From assembly GCA_024508855.1 (NCBI GenBank), contig JANINJ010000074.1:62001-126000 (forward strand): a stretch of DNA of 64,000 bases, in the 5' to 3' direction. The DNA comes from Xanthobacteraceae bacterium. Its GTDB lineage: Bacteria; Pseudomonadota; Alphaproteobacteria; Rhizobiales; Xanthobacteraceae. Both the position numbers and the translations under genes were made by a program. The notes beneath the pieces are model-generated. The model saw only the letters and a program-made list of their open reading frames with translations, was not told the origin of the DNA and did not search any database. Below are positions 1 to 8,918 of this stretch, piece by piece (positions within the stretch are counted from its first letter, which is position 1; every line of letters starts with the position of its first letter).

Positions 1-1
1 G

Positions 2-1303
2 TCCAAGGCGCGCCTGATCCGTGAAATGCTCAAATCCGGCCGCCTTACCGAGGCCTCGGAAGTGCTGAACACCGAATTGATCCGCCGCTTGTCGGAGCAG
101 CGCGTAACGCTGCGCGCGCAGCTTGCCGAACAATCCGCGACGTTGCTGGACAGCCACCCGCGCATCAAGGAACTGAAGGCGCAGATCGCCGACCTCGACA
201 AGCAGATCCGCGAAGAGGCCACCAAGGTATCGCGCTCGCTCGAAAACGATGCGCGCATCGCCGAGGCCAAGGTTGAAAGCCTCAGCGCCAGCCTCGATCA
301 GCTCAAGCGCCAGGCCACATCGACCAATGGGCAGGATGTGGAACTGCGCGCGCTGGAGCGCGAAGCCAAGGCCGAGCGCGATCTGCTGGAGTCCTATCTC
401 GCCAAATATCGCGAGGCGACTGCGCGCGAGAACATTGATGCCGCGCCGGCCGATGGCCGCATCATTTCGCGTGCCTTCGTTTCGAACACGCCGGCCTACC
501 CGAAGAAGCTGCCGATCATCTTGATCGCGACGCTGGCGACGCTGATGGCGACGGCGGGCTTTATCGTGAGCGGAGAATTGCTGCGGATGACGGCGCCGCG
601 CGGCTTAACGCCGCTGGCATCGGCACAACCGATGCCGGCTGCATCCGCGCCGATCGCGCCGATCGAACCGACATTTGCCGCTCCGGAGCCGGTGGCCGAC
701 AGCAGGGCAAAGGAATTGATGAAACTGGCCGACGCTCTCAGCGCGCCGGGCGCGCAGGCGCGCAAGATTGCGATCCTCGGTACCGGCAACAACAACCGGA
801 CATCGGAGACTGCGCTGACGCTGGCGCGGCTACTGGCGCGACAGGCCAAGGTCGTGCTGATCGATCTGTCGGCATCGCCGATGCTTGCGGCCGCGGCCGT
901 GGATCCATCGGCACCCGGTGTTGCCGATCTGGTGCGAGGGGAGGCGTCGTTCGGACAGATCATCAGCCGCGATCGGCTGTCGCCGGTTCATCTGGTGGGC
1001 GCTGGCCACACCGGCGATGATCGGACCCATCTGCAATCGCCGCGCCTGATCATGGCGGTGGACGCCCTGGTGCGGACCTACGATCACGTGCTGCTGGATG
1101 CCGGCACCGCCAATGACCTGCCGGCGTCGCTACTGACTGCCGATGCGCGGGCTGTCGTCGCACCCGATCCGTCGATGAGTGCCGATGCGCGCCGCGTCAT
1201 GAGCGAACAGCTCAAGGCGGTAGGCTTCGTTGATGTGACCATGCTGGGTACGCCCGCAGCCGCAGAGCCTGTCGCCACAGAGCCGCGCGTCGTCGCCGCC
1301 TGA
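2..1303 (+). CDS. Exopolysaccharide transport / chain-length protein (Wzc/ExoP/GumC type), 5' partial
   Basis: The reading frame is already open at the left edge, so the N-terminus lies outside the window; about 434 residues are visible. The first ~130 visible residues are charged and heptad-like, as in the periplasmic coiled coil of polysaccharide co-polymerases. A proline-containing segment (NTPAYPKKLP) and a transmembrane helix (IILIATLATLMATAGFIV) follow, the usual end of a Wzz/GumC domain. The C-terminal ~220 residues look like a cytoplasmic BY-kinase/CpsD nucleotide-binding domain, with VVLIDL as Walker A' and HVLLDAG as Walker B. The Walker A position reads GTGNNNRTSET, without the expected GK[ST]. 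No tyrosine-rich tail is seen; the protein ends TEPRVVAA. The role in controlling export or length of an extracellular polysaccharide is inferred from the family. Confidence 0.85.
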   Translation, partial: SKARLIREMLKSGRLTEASEVLNTELIRRLSEQRVTLRAQLAEQSATLLDSHPRIKELKAQIADLDKQIREEATKVSRSLENDARIAEAKVESLSASLDQLKRQATSTNGQDVELRALEREAKAERDLLESYLAKYREATARENIDAAPADGRIISRAFVSNTPAYPKKLPIILIATLATLMATAGFIVSGELLRMTAPRGLTPLASAQPMPAASAPIAPIEPTFAAPEPVADSRAKELMKLADALSAPGAQARKIAILGTGNNNRTSETALTLARLLARQAKVVLIDLSASPMLAAAAVDPSAPGVADLVRGEASFGQIISRDRLSPVHLVGAGHTGDDRTHLQSPRLIMAVDALVRTYDHVLLDAGTANDLPASLLTADARAVVAPDPSMSADARRVMSEQLKAVGFVDVTMLGTPAAAEPVATEPRVVAA

Positions 1304-1353
1304 ACCGCATCCGTTCTGCGGAAGTAATTCGTTCTGCGGAAGTAAATTGTCGA

Positions 1354-2622
1354 TCAGCGGTGGATTGCGCCGCGCAGCACCTGCGCGGCCTTCATCAGCG
1401 CAGGCGTTTCCTTCACCATCCGCTTGGCATGCGACAAGGCCGACATGCCGGCCGCTGCCAGCTTTCCGCGTGTATTGAGGGCGAGGAAGCTGTCGAAGAT
1501 CGGCTCTCTCGTCTTGCAGAACAACTGCTTGTAATCATCGCTGCCGATGCCGAGATCGAGCGAGGTATATCCACGCTCGGCGTAGAAATCGACGATGTCA
1601 CGGATCAGGATCAGGCCTGGACTGTAACGCGCATTCGCCGACATGGTGTAGGTATTGAACATCATGGAGAAGCGGAGGTCGTCGGCGACGCCGGCGAAGA
1701 TCGCGATGGTTTCTTCCTCGGAATCCAGCGCATGAATTTCGATGGCGTGGCTGCCATCCGCAAGCCGCGTCATGCAGGCATCGCGTACGAAATCCTCGAC
1801 GCCCGGATCGGCGAACACGTTGGGTAGCTTCTGCGATGCCATGCGCGCCGGCTTGATGACGAAGAAGGCGTCGAGCAGGCGCTTGATGTCGGCGTCGGTG
1901 GTCGCCCGGACGTAGCGATAGCCGGGAAGCGCCTGCAGCTTGCGTTCCTTGCCCTTCAGTCTGCGCCGGAACGAATTGCTGATCCGCTCGGCCGGGGAAG
2001 CGTTGGGCGCAATCAGCAACAGCGGACAGGCGTTCACCGAAGCCTGGCTGGGAAGCTGCGACAGGGGATTGACCAGATCCTGCCATCGCTGCGGCTGCTG
2101 GATCAGCGCGAGAACATCGACTGGCTGCGGATGATCGCGGACCGCATCCCACACCTTGTTGAGATCGGCGGTGCTCGCTGCCGTGACGAAATCGCGACGC
2201 CAGATCGGCATGTTGAAAGTGGAATGCTTGCCGCCGAGGAAGCGTGCGACCCGCACGCTCTTGTCCTGTTTCAGTGCGAGGGGCAGCAGCATCAGCGGCC
2301 GGCATTCGGCATCATAGGCGACGACGATGAAGGGCTTCAGGTGCTGGTTGACGCCAACATGCTTTTGCCAGGTGGCGAGAAAGTCGAAGCGTTGATACGG
2401 CGTGAATACCTGCTCCGGCGTTTCCATCCGCCGCCAGAGTTCTTCCACGGCCTGCATGTTGTCGAAGATCTGCACGCGTGCGACACGAGACGCCTGTGAT
2501 CGCGTCTGGCTTTCTGCCATCCGTCTATCAACCGTCGCGGCCATAGCCATTCGCAAAACCCGATCAACAAAAGAGTCCGGTGCACCCCGATGAATGCTTT
2601 TGGTATCCGGGGACCTTTGCAA
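1354..2622 (-). CDS. GNAT-family acetyltransferase of CelD/BcsL (FemAB-like) type
   Basis: Protein of 422 residues convergent with the exopolysaccharide gene. The middle and C-terminal half fits the acetyltransferase-6 / CelD family: a basic stretch (RRRLKGKERKLQALPGY), then a GNAT-like core containing GSHAIEIHALDSEEETIAIFAGV and, later, YSPGLILIRDIVDFYAERGYTSLDLGIGSDDYKQLF. Such proteins sit in cellulose and exopolysaccharide loci of Rhizobiales and are thought to acylate sugar or polymer intermediates; the substrate here is unknown. The start is uncertain: the first ~25 residues look non-conserved, and internal Met codons (MAMAATVDRR, or MAESQTRSQ) are plausible. Adjacency to the Wzc-type gene supports a role in surface polysaccharide. 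Confidence 0.75.
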   Translation of the reverse strand: MQRSPDTKSIHRGAPDSFVDRVLRMAMAATVDRRMAESQTRSQASRVARVQIFDNMQAVEELWRRMETPEQVFTPYQRFDFLATWQKHVGVNQHLKPFIVVAYDAECRPLMLLPLALKQDKSVRVARFLGGKHSTFNMPIWRRDFVTAASTADLNKVWDAVRDHPQPVDVLALIQQPQRWQDLVNPLSQLPSQASVNACPLLLIAPNASPAERISNSFRRRLKGKERKLQALPGYRYVRATTDADIKRLLDAFFVIKPARMASQKLPNVFADPGVEDFVRDACMTRLADGSHAIEIHALDSEEETIAIFAGVADDLRFSMMFNTYTMSANARYSPGLILIRDIVDFYAERGYTSLDLGIGSDDYKQLFCKTREPIFDSFLALNTRGKLAAAGMSALSHAKRMVKETPALMKAAQVLRGAIHR

Positions 2623-2680
2623 ATAAGTGTCAACAAAGCGTAATGACGGATAGTTGCGTCACGATCAATACACAATCAAT

Positions 2681-2717
2681 CGTGTCGTGCAGACGCGTCA
2701 CAGTGTCCTGCGACACG
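2681..2717 (-). terminator. Weak hairpin 3' of DUF2842 gene
   Basis: CGTGTCG (2681-2687) pairs with CGACACG (2711-2717) just beyond the stop of the minus-strand DUF2842 gene. There is no clear U-tract, so it may be a transcript-end stabiliser rather than an intrinsic terminator. Confidence 0.3.
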
Positions 2718-2722
2718 TTAAT

Positions 2723-2929
2723 TCAAGCATCCGGGCGCGACATCCAGCTGATGATCGGCATCGCCGGCAGCACCCAGCCGATGCCCGCGACGACGTAGAA
2801 GATTGCCTGGTAAAGCCCCGAGGCTGCGAGCCATGGCGTTTGCGCGATGGTCATGCCCAGCAAGGACCACACGACGACCAGGACGAGCAGGGCGATGGTT
2901 CCAAAGAATTTCCGGGTGCGGATTGTCAT
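2723..2929 (-). CDS. DUF2842 family small membrane protein
   Basis: 68-residue protein starting MTIRTRKFFG, with two predicted transmembrane helices (IALLVLVVVWSLLGMTIA and AIFYVVAGIGWVLPAMPII) separated by a short loop. The layout of a basic N-terminus followed by two helices and a short PDA-like tail matches DUF2842, a family of alphaproteobacterial inner-membrane proteins of unknown function. A start seven codons upstream (2950) is open, but the family begins at M[KT][IM]RTRK, so 2929 is preferred. It is divergent from ctaA. A heme or oxidase link is not shown by the sequence. Confidence 0.75.
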   Translation of the reverse strand: MTIRTRKFFGTIALLVLVVVWSLLGMTIAQTPWLAASGLYQAIFYVVAGIGWVLPAMPIISWMSRPDA

Positions 2930-3138
2930 GAGCCGATGATTGTAACGCAAATGTCAGATCGCGCCGGAGGCGCAGGTGAAACGTGACGATCGTCCAAATC
3001 CGCGGAAAGCGTGCATTTTCCCGAGGCGGGAGACCCGATCCGTGCGGAATGACCTCGGGCCAAGCCTTGCGTGCGGGAGTGGCGGGACTATAAGGGGCGC
3101 GAAAATTCAATCAAGCCAGTTGAATAAGTCACGTTCTC

Positions 3139-4224
3139 ATGGGTGATATCCTGACCGCACCGCACTCCAGCACGCGCGCCGTGCGCTGGTGGCTCGTCTG
3201 CATTGCAGCCCTGATTGCGCTGATGGTGCTGGTCGGCGGGGCGACGCGTCTCACCGAATCCGGCCTGTCGATTGTCGAGTGGAAGCCGGTGACCGGAACC
3301 TTGCCGCCGCTCACCGACCAGCAGTGGAGCGAGGCGTTCGAAGGCTACAAGGCGATCCCGCAATATCGCGAACTCAATGCCGGCATGACGCTGCACGAGT
3401 TCAAGACCATCTTCTGGTGGGAATGGAGCCACCGGCTGCTTGGCCGCGTGATCGGCATGGCATATCTGCTGCCGTTCCTCTGGTTCATGTGGCGCGGTAT
3501 GTTGCCCGGCGATCTGAAGCGGCGGTTGTGGGTGATCTTCGGGCTCGGCGCACTGCAAGGGGCCGTCGGGTGGTGGATGGTCGCGTCCGGACTGACGAAA
3601 CGCGTCGAAGTCTCGCAGTATCGCCTCGCAACTCACCTGGTCCTCGCGCTGCTGATCTTCGCCGCCATCGTGTGGACGCTGCGGCGATTGTCGGCGCGAC
3701 CGCCGATCCTTGCGCCGTTGCGGTTGAAGGTAACGAGTGTGGTCCTGCTGGTGATGGTGTTCCTGCAGCTTTACCTCGGCGCGCTGGTAGCAGGCCTGCG
3801 GGCAGGGAAGGTCTACAACACCTGGCCGGATATCGATGGCGGTTTCATCCCGAGCGGCGCGCGGCTGTTCTTCGAACAGCCATGGTGGCGCAACCTGTTC
3901 GACAACACGCTGACCGTGCAGTTCAATCACCGCATGGTGGCGTATGCGCTGTGGATCATCGCGATCCTGCACGTCGTTGACGCGATCCGCACACGAGCCG
4001 GGAGCGCCAGCGTCAACGGTGCGCTGTGGCTGGCGGCCGCGATGACGGTGCAGGCGACGCTAGGTATCCTCACGCTGTTGCACCAGGTGCCGATCCTGCT
4101 GGCGCTGACCCATCAGGGTGTCGCGATCATCGTGCTTACACTGGCGGTGATGCAGGCCGAACGGCTGGCGGCGCCACGGTTGCAGACGAATGCGCAAGGA
4201 CTGACGCTCGCGCAAGCGAATTAA
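3139..4224 (+). CDS. ctaA: Heme A synthase (COX15/CtaA)
   Basis: 361-residue inner-membrane protein that oxidises the C8 methyl group of heme O to give heme A for aa3-type cytochrome oxidases. Family hallmarks are visible: [20 protein letters not shown] after the first helix, then [20 protein letters not shown] with the conserved EWxHRxxGR heme-ligand motif, and a second-half repeat with FNHRMVAY and [16 protein letters not shown] supplying further His ligands. About eight transmembrane helices are evident. Length is typical of the alphaproteobacterial/mitochondrial type. It stands alone, divergent from DUF2842, and ends at the bidirectional terminator shared with the convergent sulfhydrylase gene. 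No strong Shine-Dalgarno is seen before ATG 3139, but the sequence fits the family from the first residues. Confidence 0.96.
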   Translation: MGDILTAPHSSTRAVRWWLVCIAALIALMVLVGGATRLTESGLSIVEWKPVTGTLPPLTDQQWSEAFEGYKAIPQYRELNAGMTLHEFKTIFWWEWSHRLLGRVIGMAYLLPFLWFMWRGMLPGDLKRRLWVIFGLGALQGAVGWWMVASGLTKRVEVSQYRLATHLVLALLIFAAIVWTLRRLSARPPILAPLRLKVTSVVLLVMVFLQLYLGALVAGLRAGKVYNTWPDIDGGFIPSGARLFFEQPWWRNLFDNTLTVQFNHRMVAYALWIIAILHVVDAIRTRAGSASVNGALWLAAAMTVQATLGILTLLHQVPILLALTHQGVAIIVLTLAVMQAERLAAPRLQTNAQGLTLAQAN

Positions 4225-4260
4225 ACCACTCGTTTCGTCGACACGAAAGTTTTCAAACAG

Positions 4261-4290
4261 AAAGGGGCGGCCGCAAGGACCGCCCCTTTT
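4261..4290. terminator. Bidirectional intrinsic terminator between ctaA and the sulfhydrylase gene
   Basis: AAAGGGGCGG (4261-4270) pairs with CCGCCCCTTT (4280-4289), with a short loop and T/A runs on both sides. It lies between two convergent genes and can serve both. Confidence 0.85.
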
Positions 4291-4309
4291 CGTTGGCGTG
4301 CGTGCGGGA

Positions 4310-5590
4310 TCAGGCGCGCAAGGCCTGATCGAGATCGGCAATGATGTCTTCCTTGTCCTCGAGGCCGATCGAGACCCGGACGATGTCCGGGCCTGCGCCG
4401 GCCTTGGTCTTGGCGTCGTCGGTGAGCTGGCTGTGCGTCGTCGATGCCGGGTGGATCACCAGCGAGCGGGTGTCGCCGACATTGGCAAGATGCGAAAACA
4501 GTTTCAGGTTCGACACCAGATCGACGCCAGCGTCGTAACCGCCCTTGAGGCTGAAGGTGAACACCGCGCCCGCGCCCTTGGGAGAATATTTGCGCGCGAG
4601 ATTGTTGTAACGATTGCCGGGCAGGCCGGAATAGTTAACTGCGGCGACAGCGGGATGATTGGACAGCCACTCTGCAACCGCCTTGGCGTTATCGCAGTGA
4701 CGTTGCATCCGGAGCGGCAGCGTTTCGATGCCGGTCAGGATCATGAATGCGTTGAACGGCGACAGTGCCGGACCGAGATCGCGCAGGCCGATGACGCGGC
4801 AGGCGATGGCGAAGGCGAAGTTGCCGAACGTCTCCTGCAGCTTGATGCCGTGATACTCCGGCCGCGGCTCGCTCAGGATCGGATACTTGTTGTCGCGCGA
4901 CCAATCGAACGTGCCGGCATCGACGATGACGCCGCCGATCGAATTGCCGTGACCGCCGAGGAATTTCGTCGCCGAGTGCAGCACGATATCCGCGCCGTGA
5001 TCGATCGGGCGGATCAGATAGGGGCTCGCCAGGGTGTTGTCGACGATCAGCGGAACGCCGGCCTTGCGCGCGATCGCGGAGATCGCCTCGATGTCGGTGA
5101 CCGAGCCGCCGGGATTAGCGAGCGACTCGATGAAGATCGCTTTGGTACGCGGCGAGACCGCGCGCTCGAATGTCGCGATATCGTCGGCGTCGGCCCACAC
5201 CACGTTCCAGCCGAAGCTCTTGAACGTGTGCGTGAACTGGTTGATCGAGCCGCCATAAAGCTGGCGTGCGGCGATGAACTCGTCGCCGGGCTGCAGCAGC
5301 GCCTGGAACGTCACCACCTGCGCTGCGTGGCCGGAGGCGACGGCGAGAGCCGCCGTGCCGCCTTCGAGCGCCGCGACGCGTTCTTCAAGAACCGCGTTGG
5401 TGGGATTGCCGAGGCGCGTATAGATGTTGCCGAAGGCCTGCAGACCGAACAGCGATGCCGCGTGATCCGCATCGTTGAACACAAACGACGTGGTCTGATA
5501 GATCGGCGTCGCGCGCGCGCCCGTGGTTGGATCAGGTTGCGCGCCGGCGTGAATCGCGAGCGTGGCAAATCCGGGGAGGCGGTCGGTCAT
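4310..5590 (-). CDS. metY: O-acetylhomoserine sulfhydrylase (Cys/Met metabolism PLP enzyme)
   Basis: 426-residue PLP-dependent enzyme of the Cys/Met-metabolism family. It opens with FATLAIHAGAQPDPTTGARATPIYQTTSFVF, the standard N-terminus of O-acetylhomoserine aminocarboxypropyltransferases. The PLP lysine lies in LHSATKFLGGHGNSIGG, and the substrate-phosphate region reads NPTNAVLEERVAALEGG. The product would be homocysteine (or methionine with methanethiol) from O-acetylhomoserine. Length and the TTHSQLTDD motif near the C-terminus favour the MetY class over cystathionine gamma-synthase; MetZ (O-succinylhomoserine) is the main alternative. Transcribed alone on the minus strand. The ~110 nt leader has a GC-rich hairpin followed by GCTAAC but does not fit a known SAM riboswitch (see rejected items). 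Confidence 0.93.
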   Translation of the reverse strand: MTDRLPGFATLAIHAGAQPDPTTGARATPIYQTTSFVFNDADHAASLFGLQAFGNIYTRLGNPTNAVLEERVAALEGGTAALAVASGHAAQVVTFQALLQPGDEFIAARQLYGGSINQFTHTFKSFGWNVVWADADDIATFERAVSPRTKAIFIESLANPGGSVTDIEAISAIARKAGVPLIVDNTLASPYLIRPIDHGADIVLHSATKFLGGHGNSIGGVIVDAGTFDWSRDNKYPILSEPRPEYHGIKLQETFGNFAFAIACRVIGLRDLGPALSPFNAFMILTGIETLPLRMQRHCDNAKAVAEWLSNHPAVAAVNYSGLPGNRYNNLARKYSPKGAGAVFTFSLKGGYDAGVDLVSNLKLFSHLANVGDTRSLVIHPASTTHSQLTDDAKTKAGAGPDIVRVSIGLEDKEDIIADLDQALRA

Positions 5591-5748
5591 GCGAGAAAAT
5601 CCTGTTTGCTCGTTTTGAAGTTAGCGGCGCGGCATGCTGCTGATCCCCGCGCCCGGCGTCAAGCTGGGAGATGCCGCAGCTGCCGGTTCGAAACGCCTGT
5701 CGTATGCGCGCGGAAGCCGATGAAATGAAATTCTGCGGGGAAGCCGCT

Positions 5749-6333
5749 TCAGGCAGGATCGTTCTTGTTTCGCGCGGCGCGATCCGCGGCATTGGTGCCG
5801 CCGCCACCGACGCTGACGCGGTTCAGCGACAAACGCATGCCCTGGGTCGGGACTGGTGCGCGCTTGGAACTCAGCGTGCGCGAATTGACGCCCATCCATG
5901 AAATTTCCGACGACAACCGGCCGTATTCGATCTTCGGGCAACGATTCATGACAACCTTGAGACCGGCGGCCTCGGCCTTGGCAGCGGCCTCGTCGTTGCG
6001 GACGCCAAGCTGCATCCAGATCACCTTGGGCAGCGGATTCAGCGCCAGCGCTTCCTCCACCAGCGGCAGCGCGGCCTCCGAATTGCGGAAGATGTCGACC
6101 ATATCGATCGGACGATCGATATCGCGCAGCGATGCCACGAACGGTTTGCCGACCAGACTTTTGCCGACCTGACCGGGATTGACCGGGATCATGTCGTAGC
6201 CGCGCTGCGCAAGATACTTGAAAGCAAAATAACTGGGCCTGACATTCACGGGCGAGGCGCCGACCATGGCGATGGTTTTCACCCCGTTGAGAATTTCGCG
6301 GATGTAACTGTCGTCGTAGGTATCGTGATTCAT
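5749..6333 (-). CDS. CoA-binding domain protein (YccU-like)
   Basis: 194-residue protein with a Rossmann-type CoA-binding domain 2: TIAMVGASPVNVRPSYFAFKYL near residues 19-40, then GYDMIPVNPGQVGKSLVGKPFVASLRDI and a central DMVDIFRNSEAALPLVEEAL. This is the fold of the succinyl-CoA synthetase alpha N-domain found as a stand-alone protein in many bacteria; the reaction, if any, is unknown. The C-terminal ~45 residues (from about MGVNSRTLSSKR) extend beyond the domain and look family-specific. It lies downstream of the enoyl-CoA hydratase on the same strand with an ~90 bp gap, so co-transcription is possible. Confidence 0.88.
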   Translation of the reverse strand: MNHDTYDDSYIREILNGVKTIAMVGASPVNVRPSYFAFKYLAQRGYDMIPVNPGQVGKSLVGKPFVASLRDIDRPIDMVDIFRNSEAALPLVEEALALNPLPKVIWMQLGVRNDEAAAKAEAAGLKVVMNRCPKIEYGRLSSEISWMGVNSRTLSSKRAPVPTQGMRLSLNRVSVGGGGTNAADRAARNKNDPA

Positions 6334-6421
6334 GCTGAGATGCGACCGTTCGGGTAAGGTGTCGCTGCACTTACAACGACGGAGAGTGTATTGCTGCTTA
6401 TAGCGCAGCGTTCGTCGTATT

Positions 6422-7258
6422 CTAGCGATCCTGCCAGGTCGGTTCGCGCTTTTCGATGAAGGCGCAAATGCCTTCCTCGGCGTCGTGCGCCATCATGTTT
6501 TCGGTCATCACCTGAGACGCGAAGCGATAGGCATCCGCAAGGTTCATTTCGGCCTGGCGATAGAACGCTTCCTTGCCGATCTTGACGGTATGCGCCGATT
6601 TGCGTGCGACCTTTTGTGCCAGTGCGAGAGCCGCGTCACGCTCGGTGCCGGCAGGGACCACGCGGTTGATCAGGCCCATCTGTTTCGCGTCCTGTGCCGG
6701 CACCATCTCGCCGGTCAGCAACATTTCCATCGCTTGCTTGCGGCCGATGTTGCGCGACAGCGCCACCATCGGCGTGGAGCAGAACAAGCCGATGTCGACA
6801 CCCGGTGTGGCGAAGGCTGCTTGCTCGGACGCCACCGCAAGATCGCAGGTCGCGACCAGCTGACAGCCGGCGGCCGTCGCGACGCCCTGAACTGCGGCGA
6901 TCACCGGTTTCGGCAATTGCACGATGCTCTGCATCATGGCGCTGCAGTTCGTCATCATCTGCGCAAAGAAAGTGCGGCCGCCGTCGGCATCGGCACGGCG
7001 TGCAGTCAGTTCTTTCAGGTCGTGGCCCGAGCAGAATGCCTTGCCGCTGGCCGCGATCACGACCGCGCGCACCGCCGCGTCGTTGCGAATGTCGCCAATT
7101 GCGGCATGGAGTTCGGCGATCAACGCTTCAGAGAGGGAATTGCGTGCCTCCGGCCGGTTCAACGTCAGTATTGCAATGCCGTCGATGGTTTCGCGCAGAA
7201 GTACGGGAAATGGCGGTGTCGGAGCACGGGCAGTCTGGGCAGTCATCGGATCATCCAT
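6422..7258 (-). CDS. Enoyl-CoA hydratase/isomerase (crotonase family)
   Basis: Crotonase-superfamily protein, 278 residues from ATG 7258. The oxyanion-hole segments are visible: SGKAFCSGHDLKEL, and AVQGVATAAGCQLVATCDLAVA. The second segment normally carries the catalytic Glu of hydratases; here it reads FATPGVDIGLFCSTPMVAL, so acid/base residues do not match classical enoyl-CoA hydratase. The protein ends IEKREPTW, common in this subfamily (often annotated as enoyl-CoA hydratase or ECHDC3-like). Candidate starts are 7324, 7258 and 7246; 7324 would overlap the start of the divergent thioesterase gene, so one of the shorter forms is preferred. Divergent pairing with a PaaI-type thioesterase suggests acyl-CoA metabolism. 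Confidence 0.88.
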   Translation of the reverse strand: MDDPMTAQTARAPTPPFPVLLRETIDGIAILTLNRPEARNSLSEALIAELHAAIGDIRNDAAVRAVVIAASGKAFCSGHDLKELTARRADADGGRTFFAQMMTNCSAMMQSIVQLPKPVIAAVQGVATAAGCQLVATCDLAVASEQAAFATPGVDIGLFCSTPMVALSRNIGRKQAMEMLLTGEMVPAQDAKQMGLINRVVPAGTERDAALALAQKVARKSAHTVKIGKEAFYRQAEMNLADAYRFASQVMTENMMAHDAEEGICAFIEKREPTWQDR

Positions 7259-7322
7259 CGGCTGGGCATTGGCGTCATCGTATTGTAACAGAGTGCGGCA
7301 AGCGAGAGCAGGAAAGAGCGAC

Positions 7323-7754
7323 ATGGCTGCGGCGAAAATGAGCGTGACTGAACTGGAGACCTTCCTTCACAGGGAGTTTCCTCAAGCTTTCGCTGGCGGC
7401 GATATCACCATCGAAAGCGCCGATGGTGCGACATGTTTGCTGCGCCAGGAATACAGCGAACGCATGCTGCGCCCGGGCGGCACGGTGTCCGGCCCGACGC
7501 TGATGTCGCTGGCCGATTTCGCCATGTATGTGGTGCTTCTTTCTGCGATTGGCCCGGTCGGCCTGGCGGTCACCGCCAATCTCAACATCAATTTTCTGCG
7601 CAAGGGGCTGCCCGGGCAGGATGTGCTGGCCGCGGCCAAGCTGCTGAAACTCGGCAAGCGGCTCGCAGTAGGGGAGGTGACACTGCTGTCGGGGACCTCC
7701 CCGGATCCGATCGCCCATGTGACGGCGACCTATTCCATTCCAACTATTGCCTGA
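7323..7754 (+). CDS. PaaI-family hotdog thioesterase
   Basis: 143-residue protein with a single hotdog domain: MLRPGGTVSGPTLMSLADFAMYVVLLSAIG matches the HPxGxxHGGxxxxLxD helix region of the PaaI/YdiI family (residues ~45-75), followed by AVTANLNINFLRKG, the central strand of the fold. Members hydrolyse acyl-CoA thioesters. ATG 7323 is used because it is the first Met in the region where homology begins. It is divergent from the enoyl-CoA hydratase gene with a short shared promoter region, and is followed by an AT-rich stretch before rplM. Confidence 0.88.
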   Translation: MAAAKMSVTELETFLHREFPQAFAGGDITIESADGATCLLRQEYSERMLRPGGTVSGPTLMSLADFAMYVVLLSAIGPVGLAVTANLNINFLRKGLPGQDVLAAAKLLKLGKRLAVGEVTLLSGTSPDPIAHVTATYSIPTIA

Positions 7755-7852
7755 ATCTACAGGTATTAAAATACCATATTTATAAGCTATTGATATTGCT
7801 GTATATTTATAAGTGAATGGGCGTTGACGCTGACCGCGAGCTTCTCTAAAAG
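7755..7852 (+). promoter_or_regulatory. rplM-rpsI promoter with AT-rich upstream (UP-like) region
   Basis: TTGACG (7824-7829) and TAAAAG (7847-7852) are spaced by 17 nt, a good housekeeping promoter ~55 nt before rplM. The ~60 bases upstream (7757-7815) are strikingly AT-rich in this GC-rich genome, as expected for an RNA-polymerase alpha-subunit UP element. A small AT-rich hairpin (GGTATT/AATACC, ~7762-7775) follows the thioesterase stop. Confidence 0.6.
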
Positions 7853-7906
7853 CTGCGCAGTCTCGCGCATCGGCGCCGACCTATTCCTTATTCACGGACA
7901 TCTCAC

Positions 7907-8371
7907 ATGAAGACATTTTCGGCAAAGCCGGCCGAAGTCACGAAGAAGTGGGTGCTGATCGACGCCAGCGGTCTGGTCGTCGGTCGCCTTGCGACCTTGG
8001 TGGCGATGCGGCTGCGCGGCAAGCACCTCCCGACCTACACGCCCCACGTCGATTGCGGTGACAACGTCATCATCATCAATGCATCGAAGGTGGTTCTCAC
8101 CGGGCGCAAGCGGGACAACAAGGTCTACTACAATCACACCGGCTTCATCGGTGGCATCAAGGAGCGGACTGCGAAGTCGATCCTCGAAGGCCGTTTCCCG
8201 GAGCGCGTGGTGGAAAAGGCGATCGAGCGCATGATCCCGCGCGGACCGCTTGGCCGCGTTCAGCTCGGCAACCTGCGGGTTTATGCCGGTGCCGAACATC
8301 CGCACGAGGCCCAGCAGCCTGAAACGATCGACGTCGGCGCTTTGAATCGCAAGAACAAGAGGGCAGCATAA
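7907..8371 (+). CDS. rplM: 50S ribosomal protein L13
   Basis: 154-residue L13, starting [30 protein letters not shown], with the conserved [18 protein letters not shown] and IPRGPLGR (here [31 protein letters not shown]) signatures. Length is typical. It is followed 2 nt later by rpsI, the standard L13-S9 operon, both driven by the promoter at 7824-7852. Confidence 0.99.
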   Translation: MKTFSAKPAEVTKKWVLIDASGLVVGRLATLVAMRLRGKHLPTYTPHVDCGDNVIIINASKVVLTGRKRDNKVYYNHTGFIGGIKERTAKSILEGRFPERVVEKAIERMIPRGPLGRVQLGNLRVYAGAEHPHEAQQPETIDVGALNRKNKRAA

Positions 8372-8373
8372 CC

Positions 8374-8850
8374 ATGTCCGATACCATGCAGTCTCTCGAC
8401 CAGCTCTCGGCGCTCAAGACGGCCGCGCCTGAAGCCCCCAAGTACACCAAGAAGGTGGACAAGCAGGGCCGCGCCTATGCGACCGGCAAGCGCAAGGACG
8501 CCGTTGCCCGCGTCTGGGTCAAGCCCGGTTCGGGCAAGATCGTGGTCAACACCCGCGAAGTGGAAACCTATTTCGCACGTCCGGTGCTGCGCATGATGAT
8601 CCAGCAGCCGCTGGTCGCCGCCGCTCGTCAGGGCCAGTACGATGTGATCTGCACCGTCACCGGTGGTGGTCTGTCGGGCCAGGCCGGCGCGGTGCGTCAC
8701 GGCATTTCGAAGGCGCTGACCAATTTCGAGCCGGATCTGCGCGGCGTGCTCAAGAAGGGCGGCTTCCTGACCCGCGACTCGCGTGTCGTCGAGCGTAAGA
8801 AGTACGGCAAGGCCAAGGCCCGCCGCTCGTTCCAGTTCTCGAAGCGTTAA
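8374..8850 (+). CDS. rpsI: 30S ribosomal protein S9
   Basis: 158-residue S9 with an alphaproteobacterial N-terminal extension (~30 residues) before the core [28 protein letters not shown]. The C-terminus RRSFQFSKR is the characteristic basic tail that reaches the ribosomal P site. It is the second gene of the rplM operon and is followed by a clear terminator. Confidence 0.99.
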   Translation: MSDTMQSLDQLSALKTAAPEAPKYTKKVDKQGRAYATGKRKDAVARVWVKPGSGKIVVNTREVETYFARPVLRMMIQQPLVAAARQGQYDVICTVTGGGLSGQAGAVRHGISKALTNFEPDLRGVLKKGGFLTRDSRVVERKKYGKAKARRSFQFSKR

Positions 8851-8892
8851 TCGCTCCGCACGAACTTATCGCAAACGCGATCAAGTATTTCG

Positions 8893-8918
8893 AAAGGGCG
8901 CCTTCGGGCGCCCTTTTT
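8893..8918 (+). terminator. Intrinsic terminator of rplM-rpsI
   Basis: Perfect 10-bp stem AAAGGGCGCC / GGCGCCCTTT closed by a TTCG tetraloop, followed by a T run, 42 nt after the rpsI stop. Confidence 0.95.

Noticed and set aside
5591-5700. Possible SAM-II riboswitch in the leader of the sulfhydrylase gene (GC-rich stem GGCGCGG/CCGCGCC then GCTAAC).
   Set aside because: SAM-II needs a ~17-nt loop with GAUUU-like sequence that pseudoknots with an A-rich segment before GCUAAA. Here the loop is shorter, the linker between stem and GCTAA is missing, and the A-run is absent. A covariance-model search (RF00521) would decide.
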